The notes beneath the pieces are model-generated. The model was not told the DNA's origin. It saw only the letters and a list, made by a program, of their open reading frames with translations, and did no database searches. DNA of 64,000 nt from the NCBI RefSeq assembly GCF_004923205.2, contig NZ_SELD02000056.1:1-64000 (forward strand). Reading direction: 5' to 3'. Source of the DNA: Paracoccus aeridis. Lineage in GTDB: Bacteria > Pseudomonadota > Alphaproteobacteria > Rhodobacterales > Rhodobacteraceae. Made by a program: the position numbers and the translations under genes. Positions 27,458 to 37,298 of this stretch are shown here, one piece after another. Each line of letters opens with the position of its first letter. Within the stretch, counting starts at the first letter, position 1.

Positions 27458-27778
27458 TCAGACGTTCTCGTCGATCCAGGCCTTCAGCGCGGCCTTCGGC
27501 GCCGCGCCGATCTTGTTCGACACGACCTGCCCGTCCTTGAACAGGAACAGCGCCGGAATGCCGCGGACGCCCAGCTGCGCGGGCGAGTCCGGGTTCTCGT
27601 CCACATTGACCTTCACGATCTTGACCTTGCCGTCGTATTCCGTGGCGAGTTCCTCCAGCGCCGGGCCGATCTGGCGGCAGGGGCCGCACCATTCGGCCCA
27701 GAAATCGACGACGACGGGGGTGTCGGACTGGCGCACGACGCTGTCGAAATCGGCGTCGGTGGCGTGCTGCGTGGCCAT
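27458..27778 (-). CDS. trxA: Thioredoxin
   Basis: 106-residue cytoplasmic disulfide reductase. The active site is [13 protein letters not shown], the cis-Pro segment is GIRGIP-like ([13 protein letters not shown]), and length is standard. GAGGAG precedes ATG 27778. It follows addA, 61 bases downstream, on the same strand, an arrangement common in Rhodobacterales, and may be partly co-transcribed with it. Confidence 0.96.
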   Translation of the reverse strand: MATQHATDADFDSVVRQSDTPVVVDFWAEWCGPCRQIGPALEELATEYDGKVKIVKVNVDENPDSPAQLGVRGIPALFLFKDGQVVSNKIGAAPKAALKAWIDENV

Positions 27779-27839
27779 GGAATGCTCCTCGGTGACCGGG
27801 ATGGGGTTGTTCAACAGCTAGGAAGGCGGGGGCGTGGGG

Positions 27840-30800
27840 TCAAGCCCGGGCGGGGATCCCCGCCAGCGCCGCCTCGAGGATGTCCCCCGGCAGGTCCATC
27901 AGCGCGCGCGCCGCCGTCCACAGCACCGCCGCCTCGATCCGGCGGCCGGGGTAGATCAGGGCCAGCGCGGCGCGGTAGGCGGCCATCTGGCGCAGGATGC
28001 CGTCCGGCACGTCCTGGGCGCGCGCGGGCACCTCGGCGTTCGACTTGTAGTCGATGACGAGGACGCGGTCCGGCTCGACGATCAGCCGGTCGATGGTGCC
28101 CGACAGGGGGCCGATGCCGGGCAGGTCCACGGCCAGCGGCACCTCGCGCAGGACCGTCGCGCCTTCCGGGGTGAAGGCGGGGGCGAGCGCCTCGGCGCCG
28201 ATCACCGCCGCCGCCTCGTCCAGCAGCGCGGCCATGGTCGCGTCGTCGGGAAGGCCGCCCTCGGCCCCCGCCAGCGCGGCGCGGGCCAGGGCGGGCCAGT
28301 CCGCAGGATCGCGGCCGGGCAGTTCCTCCAGCAGCAGGTGCAGGCGGGTGCCGGCGAGCATCGCCTGCTCGCGATCGAGGCCGGCATCGGCGCCGGTCGT
28401 GACCGCCTTCGCCCCGCCCAGCGAGGTCGCGGCCGTGCGCGCCGCGGGCCGCGGGGGCGCGGGCGGCACCGCCGTCGCCCAGGCGGGCAGGGGCGCGGGC
28501 ACATGCGCGGGCGCGTCGGACGCCGCCGCGACCGCGCCCGGCCATTCGCCGAAGGACAGCCGGCGCGCGGTGCCGACGCCGTCCACCTCGACCGCCGCCT
28601 CGTCCAGCCCGGCCACCCGGTCCAGCCCCGCCGCGACCATCGCGTGCCAGCTCTTTTCAGCCTCGCCGGTCTCGCCCGCGGCGGCCACGATCAGCCAGCT
28701 TTCCGCCCGCGTCATCGCGACGTAGAGAAGCCGCCGGTTCTCCTCCTCGCGCCGCTCGGCCTCGCGCGCGGCCCAGCCGGTGACGGCGGGCGGGCGCTCG
28801 TCCTTGCGCCCGCGCCAGACGGCGGGCGGGCCCTCGGGCGGGGTGATCGTCGCGGGATCGTTGCCGCCCCTGCGGATGGCGGTGTCGGGCAGGATCACGA
28901 TCGGGCTTTCCAGGCCCTTCGCGCCGTGCACGGTCATCACCCGGATCAGCCCCTCGCCCGCACCGGCGGCGCCGGGCTGGCGGCGGACCTCGGCGTCGTC
29001 CTCGGCCAGCCAGACGAGGAAGCCGGTCAGCGACGGCGGCTCGGCCTGTTCGTAGACCAGCGCCTGCGACATCAGCGCGTCGATCCCGTCCTCTGCCTCG
29101 TGCCCCAGCCGCGCAACCAGCTTCTCGCGCCCGCCGTGGCGGATGAGCAGCCGCGCCATCAGGTCGTGCGGGCGGATGAAGTCGGCCTGTTCCTGCAGGT
29201 CCGACAGCAGGTCCACGATGCCGCGATGTTCCGCCGCGTCGCGCAGCGCGGGCCAGAGCCGTCCCTTGCGCGGCGCGGCGAGGCGGTAGAGCTGGTCCTC
29301 GCCCAGTCCGAACAGCGGCGAGCGCAGCGCGGTGGCAAGCGACAGGTCGTCCTCGGGCGTCGCGAGGAAGGACAGGACCGCGCGGATGTCGCGGACCGCC
29401 ATCTCGGCCGCGAGCTTCAGGCGGTCGGCCCCGGCGACCGGCAGGCCCGCGGCCTTGAGCGCGCGGATCAGTTCGGGAAACAGCCGGCTGCGGCGCTGGA
29501 CGAGGATCAGGATGTCGCCCGCGCGCACCGGCCGCGCATCGCCGCCGCGCACCGGCAGGATCGGCTGGCCGCGCATGGCGGCGATCTGGCGCGCGATGGC
29601 GGCCGCTAGCACCGTCTCGGCGGAATCGGGCGTCGGCGCGTCGACCGGGTCGGACCAGTTCGACGGTTCCGCCTTCTCGGGCTTGGGCACGGCGGGCCAC
29701 AGGTCCACCCGGCCCGGCAGTTCGTCCTTGAACGCGATGTGGCGCGGCTCGGCGCCGAGGCCGCGCGCGGCGTCGCCCGCGAACACCGCGTCCACCACCG
29801 ACAGGATCGCGGGCGAGGACCGGAACGAATGTTCCAGCGCCGCCTGCTGCATCGGCGGATCGAGGACCGAGAACGCGGCCGTGAAATCCGCGCGCCGCTG
29901 CTCGAACACGGCGATGTCGGCGCCCTGGAAGGAATAGATCGACTGCTTCGGATCGCCCACCACGAACAGCGTTCGCTGGTCCGCACCCGCGCCGTCGCCC
30001 GACCGCGCGCCTGCGCCGGCCGCGAACTCTCCCGTCAGCCGCTCGATCACCTGCCATTGCCCGGGCGCGGTGTCCTGCGCCTCGTCCACGAGGATGTGGT
30101 CGATTCCGCCGTCCAGCCGGAACAGCACCCACTGGGCCATCGCCCCGTCCGACAGAAGCCGCGCGGTCCGGGTGATGAGGTCGTCGAAGTCGAGCCAGCC
30201 CTGCGCCTGCTTGGCGGCGCTGTAGCGGCTGCAGAAGTCGTGCCCGAAGGCCTGCAGCGCCAGCGTGCGCTGCGCGTGCGCCAGCGCGAGCCTGCGGCCG
30301 CGCGCGCCCTCGACCCGGCCCATCAGGGCGATCAGGTCGTCCAGCAGCGCCGCGCAGTTCTTCTGGAGCGGCTTGGTGGGGAAGCTTTCGATCTTGGCGC
30401 TGTGGGGCTGCTTCGCGTCCTTGCCGAACAGCAGGACGCCTTCGAGCAGCGCAAGCTCCTTCTCTCCGGGCGCGGTCCAGTCGCCCAGAGCCAGCTTCTC
30501 GCCCGCGCCCGCGTCCTTGGGACTGCTGCCCAGCAGGTGCGGGATCATCGCCGCGATCACCAGGCAGTCGCCGCCGGGAAACACATCGGCCAGAAGCTGG
30601 CCGAAGCTGTCGCCGGGGCGCAGGTCGGCCTGGCGCCAGATCGTGTCGGCGCAGGGCGGGTGGTCGTGGTCGCGCAGGCCCGCCAGGAACCCGTCCAGCC
30701 GGTCCTCGCTCAGCAGCATCGCGATGTCCGACAGGCTTTCGACGCCGTCCTTCGCCATCCCTTCGAGGATCTCGGCCCGCAGGTTCGCGGCCGACCGCTC

Positions 30801-31280
30801 GTCGAGTTCGGAAAACCCGTGCGGCACCCCCGCTTCCAGCGGAAAGCGGCGCAGGACGGCGGCGCAGAAGCTGTGGATGGTCTGCACCTTCAGGCCGCCG
30901 GGCGTCTCGATCGCCTGCGCGAACAGCCGCCGCGCCGCGCGCAGGTCGGCCGCCCCGCCGATGCCCAGGTGCCGCAGCTCGCCCCGCAGCGCCTCGTCCG
31001 GCAGCATTGCCCAGCCGCCCAGCCGGCCGAGCAGGCGGTTCTGCATCTCGGACGCGGCGGCCTTGGTGTAGGTCAGGCACAGGATTCGTTCCGGCCGGGT
31101 GCCGGCCAGCAGAAGCCGCGCCACCCGGTCGGTCAGGACGCGGGTCTTGCCCGATCCGGCGTTCGCGGTGAGCCAGGTGGACCGCCCGGGATCGGCCGCC
31201 CGGCGCTGCGCGCGGGTGGCGTCGTCGAGGGTGGCGTCGTCGAGGTTAGCGTCGTCGAGGGGGGCCGCGTGCTCAGTCAT
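27840..31280 (-). CDS. addA: Double-strand break repair helicase-nuclease AddA
   Basis: UvrD-family helicase and RecB-type nuclease, acting with AddB to resect double-strand breaks for RecA. 1146 residues. Walker A TANAGSGKT (38-46), GILCLTYTKAAA-type motif Ia (RILCLTYTKAA), DEAQD in HILVDEAQDTAPGQW, helicase motif near LLYVAMTRAESWL, and the C-terminal nuclease motif RVLVIDYKSN. I set the start at ATG 31280, overlapping addB by 8 bases; the open frame upstream lies over addB. The first 25 residues carry LDDAT repeats from a tandem 15-base sequence. Confidence 0.96.
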   Translation of the reverse strand: MTEHAAPLDDANLDDATLDDATRAQRRAADPGRSTWLTANAGSGKTRVLTDRVARLLLAGTRPERILCLTYTKAAASEMQNRLLGRLGGWAMLPDEALRGELRHLGIGGAADLRAARRLFAQAIETPGGLKVQTIHSFCAAVLRRFPLEAGVPHGFSELDERSAANLRAEILEGMAKDGVESLSDIAMLLSEDRLDGFLAGLRDHDHPPCADTIWRQADLRPGDSFGQLLADVFPGGDCLVIAAMIPHLLGSSPKDAGAGEKLALGDWTAPGEKELALLEGVLLFGKDAKQPHSAKIESFPTKPLQKNCAALLDDLIALMGRVEGARGRRLALAHAQRTLALQAFGHDFCSRYSAAKQAQGWLDFDDLITRTARLLSDGAMAQWVLFRLDGGIDHILVDEAQDTAPGQWQVIERLTGEFAAGAGARSGDGAGADQRTLFVVGDPKQSIYSFQGADIAVFEQRRADFTAAFSVLDPPMQQAALEHSFRSSPAILSVVDAVFAGDAARGLGAEPRHIAFKDELPGRVDLWPAVPKPEKAEPSNWSDPVDAPTPDSAETVLAAAIARQIAAMRGQPILPVRGGDARPVRAGDILILVQRRSRLFPELIRALKAAGLPVAGADRLKLAAEMAVRDIRAVLSFLATPEDDLSLATALRSPLFGLGEDQLYRLAAPRKGRLWPALRDAAEHRGIVDLLSDLQEQADFIRPHDLMARLLIRHGGREKLVARLGHEAEDGIDALMSQALVYEQAEPPSLTGFLVWLAEDDAEVRRQPGAAGAGEGLIRVMTVHGAKGLESPIVILPDTAIRRGGNDPATITPPEGPPAVWRGRKDERPPAVTGWAAREAERREEENRRLLYVAMTRAESWLIVAAAGETGEAEKSWHAMVAAGLDRVAGLDEAAVEVDGVGTARRLSFGEWPGAVAAASDAPAHVPAPLPAWATAVPPAPPRPAARTAATSLGGAKAVTTGADAGLDREQAMLAGTRLHLLLEELPGRDPADWPALARAALAGAEGGLPDDATMAALLDEAAAVIGAEALAPAFTPEGATVLREVPLAVDLPGIGPLSGTIDRLIVEPDRVLVIDYKSNAEVPARAQDVPDGILRQMAAYRAALALIYPGRRIEAAVLWTAARALMDLPGDILEAALAGIPARA
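31216..31260 (-). repeat. Three tandem 15-base repeats at the 5' end of addA
   Basis: Three copies of a 15-base unit (31216-31230, 31231-31245, 31246-31260); the first two are identical, the third differs in its first two to three bases. They encode LDDA(T/N) repeats just before the helicase core and preserve frame. Confidence 0.88.
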
Positions 31281-34200
31281 GGTCGCCCACCCTTTCCGGC
31301 CGGGCATGGTCGGCCAGCGTCCATTCCCCGTAGCGCGAGATTCCGTCGTAGTCGCTGCGGTCGCCTTGCAGCTGCGGCGCGGCCAGCGCCGTGAAGCCCT
31401 TGGCGCCGGTGACATAGGCCGTGATCAAGGCGACGAACCCGTCCCACGTCTCGTCCACGACGTCGGGCGAGCAGTCCCGCGCCTCGGTCTCGCCCGCGCC
31501 GCCAAGGCGGATGTAGCTGGCGCCGGATACCTCGCGCGCCTCGCCCAGCGCGCCGCGGCGGACCATCGCGGCTTCCAGCGGCAGCTGCTTCTCGAAGCTG
31601 CGGATCGCGGCGTCCGAGGGCGGCGCGCCGGACTTGTAGTCGTACACATGCGCCGTGCCGTCATCGAGGTGGTCGATCCGGTCGGGCCTGGCCGTCAGGG
31701 TGAAGTCCACGCCCGCGACGTGCTGGACGATGGAATAGCGTTCCTCGATCACCGCCGGGCGGCCCATCGCCAGGCGTTCGTGCTCGTCCGCGACCAGCCG
31801 GTCCGCGATGCGCGCGATCCGGGCGCGCCAGAACAGCCGCATCGCGGGCCAGGGGACGTCGCGGGCAAGGACGCGATCGGTCGCCTCCATCAGCCGCTCG
31901 CGCAGGACGGCGGGACCGTCGGCGGCGGTCGGCGGCGGGGTCAGGAAGTCGCGGGCGATGTCGTGCAGCACGTTGCCGCGCTCGGCCGCGCCGGGTTCCG
32001 GCCGCATGGGGTCGAGCGGGCTGAGCCGCAGCACCTTGCGCGCGTAGATCGCGTAGGGGTCGCGGATCAGCGTGGCGACGCCCGTGACCGACAGGTCGCG
32101 CAGCGACCCCGGCGGCGGGATGGGCGAGGGGCGCGGCTGCGGCGGGACGGGCGCCGCCGGGGTCCGCAGCGCCGCCGCCATGTCGAGCCACGCCTGCCCG
32201 CGCGCCTGCATCGCCGTCAGCGCCTCGGGTCCCTGCTGGTCGCCGCCCAGGCCCTGGACCAGGTTCACCAGCCGGTTCAGCCAGCGTGACGGCACCGTCT
32301 CGGCCTCGGCGTTGCGGCGGGCGCGGGTCAGGACCACGCGGTCCGCCGACAGCCCGATCTGGAAGTCGTGCGCGGACAGGCCGATGCGCCGCTCGGGCGA
32401 GGTCAGCCCTGCCTGCCGCCGCATCTGCCGGCTGAGCCACGGGTCGGGGGCGGGCGGCTGCGGCCACGCGCCCTCGTTGAGGCCGGCGAGGATGACGCTG
32501 CCCCGCGCCTCGGCCCGTGCCCCGCTCTGCGCCCCGGCCTGCGCCCCGGTCCGGGCCCCGCTCTGCGTCTCGGTGCGCGCCTCGCGCGGGCCGCGGAACC
32601 GGATCAGCGGGTGGGCGGCCACGTCCTGCCGCACCGCCTGCGCCTGCAGCTGCGAGGTCAGGAGGTCGGTCATGTCGCCGGGGGTCGCGGCGGGTCCCAG
32701 GGGGGCGTGCTCGGCCATGTGGTCGAGCACGGCGCGGGCAAGCTCGCCCGGGCGCTCGTCCCACAGGCGGGATGCTTCGGGGTTGCCGTCAGGCCCCGCC
32801 GCCCACGCCTCGGCCAGCGCGCGCAGGTCCGCCAGTCGCCCGGCCAGCGCGCGTGGGCGGCGGTCGTCCGCCAGCGGCGCCATCCGGTCCAGCATCGCGG
32901 CGATCCAGCCCGACCAGACCAGCCGATCCGCGTCGGGGCCGTCCGCGCCTCTGCGCGGCCGCTCGCCCCAGGCGCGCAGCGCGGCGCCGTCGGGGAAGGC
33001 GGGGCCGTTGCGGCGCAGGTGCAGTTCCAGCTCGCGCGTCTGCAGCAGGTGGACGTTGCGGGGGATGCGCGGGCTGCCGGTCGCGGTCAGCGGGTGTTTC
33101 AGGATCACCAGCAGCCGGTCGATCGTCAGCGGCTGCCCGAACAGCCGCGCGACGTGGCGCAGGAACAGCCCCGCCGCCGTCAGCGGCAGCGGCTGGCCCG
33201 CGCTGTCGTCCGCGATCAGCCGCCAGCGGTCCAGCGCCGCCTGCACCCGGCGCGTCACCGTGCGGTCGGCGGCGATCAGCGTGACCGGCTCCCCCCGCTC
33301 GACCGCGTCGCGGATGACGAAGGCGATGGCCTCGGCCTCGGCCGCGGGGTGGTCGGCCTCGATCAGCGTCAGGTTCCGGGTGGCGTGGCGCAGGTCGCCC
33401 AGGGACGGCCCGTCCGCGACCCACTGGTCGGTGACCGGCGCGGGCCGCAGGGCGAGCGAAACGAGCCGCCCGCGCGCCGGATCGGGCGCGGGCGCGCCGG
33501 TCCACGGGCGCGGCATTCCGAAGCGGCGGACCAGCGGCGCGAAGCGCGCCTGCGGGTGGTCGTCGGGCGCGTCGCCGTCGTCGCCGAGCCGGTCCCAGAC
33601 CGCTTGCGGCGTGTCGAAGTCGAAGCCCGGCAGCACCACCGCCCCGTTCGGCAGCGCGGCGACCGCCTGCATGAACAGCCGCGTGCCCCCGTGCGACCCG
33701 GTCGATCCCGCGACGATCACCGGCGCGTCGGGCAGGTCGCGGCCGGCGGCCCAGTCCGCCGCCATCCGTTCGGCGGCCCGGCGCTGGCGCGCCTCGCGGT
33801 CCACCGGCGGTCCGGACAGGTGGAAATCGGCCGCGATCCGCAGGAAGGCCAGCGCGCGCTGCCAGTGGGCGGCGTGCTCGCCCGCCTCGATCTGGTCCAG
33901 CGCGTCTGCGCCGAGCCCTTCGGACTGCATCTCGGCCATGAGGTCGGACAGGGTCGCGGCCAGTTCGGGGACGCTTTGCCCGGGGCGGGCATCGGGCGGC
34001 ACCGCCTCGACGAGGCGCGCGAGCTGCATCCGCCGGGCAAGCGGCGCGGCAAGCGGCGTGTCCGCCCCTTCGGCGCCGAGATCCGCCAGCAGCCGCAGGC
34101 GGGGCAGGAGCAGCGGCCCCCGCGCCTCGAACGCGGCGCGGAGGGCGGTGAGGGTGCGGCCCGAGTTGGCGTGGATCGTGACCTGCGCCAGCGCCTCGGG

Positions 34201-34296
34201 CGGGCGGCCGGTCATGCGGGCGATCAGCCCGTCCGCGAAGGCGCTCGCGAAATCGGCCCCCGGGGGCAGCGCGTAGAGGCCCGAGAGGTCAGGCAT
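31273..34296 (-). CDS. addB: Double-strand break repair protein AddB
   Basis: Second subunit of the AddAB helicase-nuclease, 1007 residues. The N-terminal helicase-like half begins MPDLSGLYALPPGADF and has IHANSGRTLTAL where a Walker A would be, so ATP binding by this subunit is doubtful. The C-terminal nuclease domain shows AHVYDYKSG. I do not see the four-cysteine iron-sulfur arrangement known from the Bacillus protein. ATG 34296 overlaps the murU stop by 8 bases. Around residues 570-595 a Gly/Ala/Arg/Gln-rich linker is encoded by 12-base tandem repeats. Confidence 0.94.
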   Translation of the reverse strand: MPDLSGLYALPPGADFASAFADGLIARMTGRPPEALAQVTIHANSGRTLTALRAAFEARGPLLLPRLRLLADLGAEGADTPLAAPLARRMQLARLVEAVPPDARPGQSVPELAATLSDLMAEMQSEGLGADALDQIEAGEHAAHWQRALAFLRIAADFHLSGPPVDREARQRRAAERMAADWAAGRDLPDAPVIVAGSTGSHGGTRLFMQAVAALPNGAVVLPGFDFDTPQAVWDRLGDDGDAPDDHPQARFAPLVRRFGMPRPWTGAPAPDPARGRLVSLALRPAPVTDQWVADGPSLGDLRHATRNLTLIEADHPAAEAEAIAFVIRDAVERGEPVTLIAADRTVTRRVQAALDRWRLIADDSAGQPLPLTAAGLFLRHVARLFGQPLTIDRLLVILKHPLTATGSPRIPRNVHLLQTRELELHLRRNGPAFPDGAALRAWGERPRRGADGPDADRLVWSGWIAAMLDRMAPLADDRRPRALAGRLADLRALAEAWAAGPDGNPEASRLWDERPGELARAVLDHMAEHAPLGPAATPGDMTDLLTSQLQAQAVRQDVAAHPLIRFRGPREARTETQSGARTGAQAGAQSGARAEARGSVILAGLNEGAWPQPPAPDPWLSRQMRRQAGLTSPERRIGLSAHDFQIGLSADRVVLTRARRNAEAETVPSRWLNRLVNLVQGLGGDQQGPEALTAMQARGQAWLDMAAALRTPAAPVPPQPRPSPIPPPGSLRDLSVTGVATLIRDPYAIYARKVLRLSPLDPMRPEPGAAERGNVLHDIARDFLTPPPTAADGPAVLRERLMEATDRVLARDVPWPAMRLFWRARIARIADRLVADEHERLAMGRPAVIEERYSIVQHVAGVDFTLTARPDRIDHLDDGTAHVYDYKSGAPPSDAAIRSFEKQLPLEAAMVRRGALGEAREVSGASYIRLGGAGETEARDCSPDVVDETWDGFVALITAYVTGAKGFTALAAPQLQGDRSDYDGISRYGEWTLADHARPERVGDHD
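32519..32578 (-). repeat. Five degenerate 12-base repeats in addB
   Basis: Five head-to-tail 12-base units, each starting GCCCCG or a close variant, keep the frame and encode a four-residue repeat (QSGA, QAGA, RTGA type). They form a low-complexity linker inside AddB. Confidence 0.8.
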
Positions 34297-34972
34297 CCGA
34301 CAGCATCGCCTCGGCCAGCGGGATGCAGTCCGGGCGCCCCACGTCGCACCAGCGGCCGCCATGGACGACGCCGAAGGCGCGCCCGTCCGCGATCAGCAGG
34401 TCCCAGAGACGGTTGAGCGAGAACACCTCCTCGCCGATCTCGGCCAGCCGGTCGGTGCGGATGATCTGCGCGCCGCCGAAGACGAGATCGCCCCGCCGCG
34501 CGATCCGGCCGTCGGCGGCCAGCGCGAAGTCGCCGCCGCCCACCCGCCCCTCGGCCCGGTCCCCCGCAACCAGCATGAGAAGCGCGTCCATCCGCGCTCC
34601 GTCCCAGGCCGCGCGCAGTTCCGCGACCGGGTTCGGACCCGTCCACACCACGTCGGGGTTCATCGTGATCACGGGATCGGTCCCCAGCAGATGTAGCGCG
34701 CGGCGCAAACCCCCGCCGGTTTCCAGCAGCAGGTCGGATTCGTCCGACACCGCGACCTCGCTGCCCGCGAGGTGCTTCACGATCTGCTCGCCCAGATGGT
34801 GCGTGTTCACCACGATCCGCCGCGCGCCGCCGTCCCTTGCGATGTCGAGCGCGCGGTCCAGCAGCGTGCGGCCGCCGACCGGGATCAGCGGCTTCGGCAC
34901 CGTGTCGGTCAGCGGCGCCATGCGGGTGCCCCGGCCGGCCGCGAACAGCATCAGTGTGTCGGGCTGGCGCAT
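34289..34972 (-). CDS. murU: N-acetylmuramate-1-phosphate uridylyltransferase MurU
   Basis: Nucleotidyltransferase of 227 residues. The signature LMLFAAGRGTRMAPLTDTVPKPLIPVGGRTLLD is at the N-terminus, with MNPDVVW as the metal-binding region and HGGRWCDVGRP late. In pseudomonads MurU makes UDP-MurNAc from MurNAc-1-P, a peptidoglycan recycling shortcut around MurA. The gene directly upstream (overlap 22 bases) encodes the AmgK sugar kinase that supplies its substrate, which strongly supports this assignment over a general mannose-1-phosphate guanylyltransferase. Confidence 0.88.
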   Translation of the reverse strand: MRQPDTLMLFAAGRGTRMAPLTDTVPKPLIPVGGRTLLDRALDIARDGGARRIVVNTHHLGEQIVKHLAGSEVAVSDESDLLLETGGGLRRALHLLGTDPVITMNPDVVWTGPNPVAELRAAWDGARMDALLMLVAGDRAEGRVGGGDFALAADGRIARRGDLVFGGAQIIRTDRLAEIGEEVFSLNRLWDLLIADGRAFGVVHGGRWCDVGRPDCIPLAEAMLSDA

Positions 34973-36387
34973 CGGGCGCGGATCCTTTCGATGATGCCGG
35001 CGTCGGGGGCGGTGACCCCGTCGAGCGCGGCGGCGAGTGGCGCGAGATCCGGATGCGCGACATCGCGCCGGACCGCCGCCCAGACGCAGGGCATGAAGTC
35101 CAGGTAGCGCGGCTTGCCGTCGCGGACGCAGAGCCGGGTGAAGATTCCCATGATCCGCAGCCCCCGCGCCGCGCCCATCAGCGCATAGGCCGCGCCGAAC
35201 CGGGCCGGGTCGGCCCCGGTCGCGGCGACGAAGCGGGCGATGCAGGCCGCCTCCACCTTTGGCGCGACGTCGCGGCGGGCGTCCTGCAGGGCGGACACGA
35301 GGTCATAGGCCGGGTGCACCGCCACCGCGTCCTGGAAATCCAGCAGCCCGAGCGTGCCGCCGGGCAGAAGGACGATGTTCTCGGCATGGAAATCGCGCAG
35401 TCCCGTCACCGCGCGGGCGTCGGCGCAAAGCCGGTCCCACAGGCCGGCGATGGCCTGCGGCACGCCCGTGCCCGCGCCCGGACCGCTTGTGACGGGCACG
35501 TACCAGTCGTTGAACAGGCCGACCTGCGCGGCAAGCCCGGCGCCGTCCAGCGCGGCGACGAAGTCGGGCGGGGCGTGGATAGCGAGGTCCGCCAGCAGGT
35601 CGGTGACAGCCTCGTAAAGCGCGGGCGCGCGGGCGGGGTCGTCCGCCAGCACGCGGGCGAGGAGATCGTCGCCCAGATCCTCCAGCAGCAGGAAACCCTG
35701 CGCGTCGTCGCGCGCCAGCACCTCGGGCGCGTGGAAGCCGCGGGCCCGCAGCCAGTCGGTCATCGCGAGATAGCGCGCGACGCTGCCGGGGGGCGGGTCG
35801 TCCATCAGAACCGCGCGCCCAGCCGGGCCGTGCAGCCGGAAGTAGCGCCGGGCCGACGCGTCGCCTGCAAGCGGGTCCAGCCGCGCGTCGGGCCAGCCCG
35901 CCCGGTGCAGGAACGCGGCGATCGCGGCGGCGCGGGGGATGGCGGGCCAGCGGGCGGGATCGCCGCACAGCTCGATCGCGCGCCGGTCGGGGGCGGTCTC
36001 GCGCAGGGACACCGTCAGCGCGCCGGGGGGCGGCACGCCCATCCGGTCGGGCCACTCGATCAGCGTCACGGCGCCGGGCAGCGCCTCGTCGAGGCCGAGT
36101 TCCGCGAGTTCGGACGCGTCGGCCAGGCGGTAGAGGTCGGCGTGCCAGATCTCGGTCCCCGCCGCGTCCTCGTAGGTCTGGACGATGGTGAAGGTGGGGC
36201 TGGGCACGTCCTCTGCGGCCTCGCCCTGCCGGGCGCGGATCAGGGCGCGGGCGAAGTGGGTCTTGCCCGCGCCCACCCGGCCGTCCAGCAGGATGGCATC
36301 GCCCGGCCGCAGCAGCGCCGCCAGCACGCGGGCGAGGCCGGCGGTCAGCGCCTCATCGGCGTCGGAAAGGCGGGCGAGCGTCGTCAT
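34951..36387 (-). CDS. TsaE-AmgK fusion: tRNA t6A ATPase joined to amino-sugar kinase
   Basis: 478 residues with two domains in one frame. Residues about 1-155 are TsaE, the ATPase for t6A37 tRNA modification: LDGRVGAGKTHFARALI (Walker A), PSPTFTIVQTYED, ADLYRLAD and IEWPDR. Residues about 165-478 are an aminoglycoside-phosphotransferase-fold kinase of the AmgK type: GDASARRYFRL, LLLEDLGDDLL, the catalytic loop DFHAENIVLLPGG and LLDFQDAVAVHP. AmgK phosphorylates MurNAc and GlcNAc at C1. ATG 36387 fits; the frame upstream is Arg-rich. The fusion is seen in other Rhodobacterales as far as I know. Next gene, overlapping, is murU. Confidence 0.92.
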   Translation of the reverse strand: MTTLARLSDADEALTAGLARVLAALLRPGDAILLDGRVGAGKTHFARALIRARQGEAAEDVPSPTFTIVQTYEDAAGTEIWHADLYRLADASELAELGLDEALPGAVTLIEWPDRMGVPPPGALTVSLRETAPDRRAIELCGDPARWPAIPRAAAIAAFLHRAGWPDARLDPLAGDASARRYFRLHGPAGRAVLMDDPPPGSVARYLAMTDWLRARGFHAPEVLARDDAQGFLLLEDLGDDLLARVLADDPARAPALYEAVTDLLADLAIHAPPDFVAALDGAGLAAQVGLFNDWYVPVTSGPGAGTGVPQAIAGLWDRLCADARAVTGLRDFHAENIVLLPGGTLGLLDFQDAVAVHPAYDLVSALQDARRDVAPKVEAACIARFVAATGADPARFGAAYALMGAARGLRIMGIFTRLCVRDGKPRYLDFMPCVWAAVRRDVAHPDLAPLAAALDGVTAPDAGIIERIRARCASPTH

Positions 36388-36431
36388 CGCCCGGAACCTA
36401 GCGGCTGGGACCGGCCCCGAAAAGGGCCGCG

Positions 36432-37259
36432 TCAGCCGCCGAGTGCCCGGCCCAGCGCGCGCGCCTCGGCCGCGAGGGTCGCGGCGAGCTGGTCCATCCG
36501 CGCCCCCGTCAGCCGCGCCGACGGTCCGGCCAGCGCCAGCGCCGCCACCGGCTCGCCCAGCCCGCCGAAGACCGGCGCGGCGATGCTGGACAACCCGGCC
36601 TGCCATTCGCCCGCGTCGCGGGTGACGCCGGTGTGGCGGATGGTGGCGAGATCCGCGGTCAGTTCCCCCTGGTCGGTCAGCGTGGCGTCGGTGTGGAGCG
36701 GGAACGCGCCACGGCCCAGCAGCGCCTGCACCCGCTGCAGGGGCAGGTGCGCGATCAGCGCCTTGCCCGCGGCGGTCGCGTGCAGCGGCAGGCGCGCGCC
36801 GTCGGGCAGGTCGGCGCGGACCGGGTGCGCGGGGCTGGACTGCCCCACCACCATCGCCGCGTCGCCGTCGGCCACGACGAGAAGCGCGGTTTCCCCGCTG
36901 CCCGCCGCAAGCCCGCGCAGGATCGGCGCGGCGCGTTCCCCCAGCCCCCCGCGCCGCAGGAAGGCCGCGCCCAGGCGGAACGCGGCCGGGCCGACCGTCC
37001 AGCGCTGGGTGGCGGGGTCCATCTCGGCCATGCGGGCGGCGGAAAGCGTGGTCAGCAGGCGCAGCACCGTCGTCGCGGGCAGGTTCAGGCGCAGGGCGAG
37101 TTCAGCGCGGGTCAGCCCGTCGGCGGCCGCCAGCGCCAGCGCCACGTCAAGCGCGCGGGCGACGACGCGCGAGGTGTCGGGCTGCCCGGGCTGAGGATCT
37201 GATTCGGCCTGCCGTGCCACGTCTGACCTGCGGTTGGTTGCGGTTCCGCTTGGTGCCAT
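36432..37259 (-). CDS. IclR-family transcriptional regulator
   Basis: About 275 residues. N-terminal winged helix: [40 protein letters not shown]-terminal effector domain with [17 protein letters not shown] and the late [11 protein letters not shown] segment. Three ATGs are possible (37259, 37292, 37343); 37259 gives normal length, and the outermost one would lie inside the operator. It is divergent from hmgA-fahA-maiA, so control of homogentisate breakdown is a fair inference. Confidence 0.87.
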   Translation of the reverse strand: MAPSGTATNRRSDVARQAESDPQPGQPDTSRVVARALDVALALAAADGLTRAELALRLNLPATTVLRLLTTLSAARMAEMDPATQRWTVGPAAFRLGAAFLRRGGLGERAAPILRGLAAGSGETALLVVADGDAAMVVGQSSPAHPVRADLPDGARLPLHATAAGKALIAHLPLQRVQALLGRGAFPLHTDATLTDQGELTADLATIRHTGVTRDAGEWQAGLSSIAAPVFGGLGEPVAALALAGPSARLTGARMDQLAATLAAEARALGRALGG

Positions 37260-37298
37260 GACCGGCGCCTGCGGCGCAACGAGCCCCTGCATCCTCAC

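Noticed and set aside
36388..36606. Possible extra domain upstream of TsaE
   Set aside because: Arg/Gly/Ala-rich shadow of the iclR gene; the TsaE family starts at ATG 36387.
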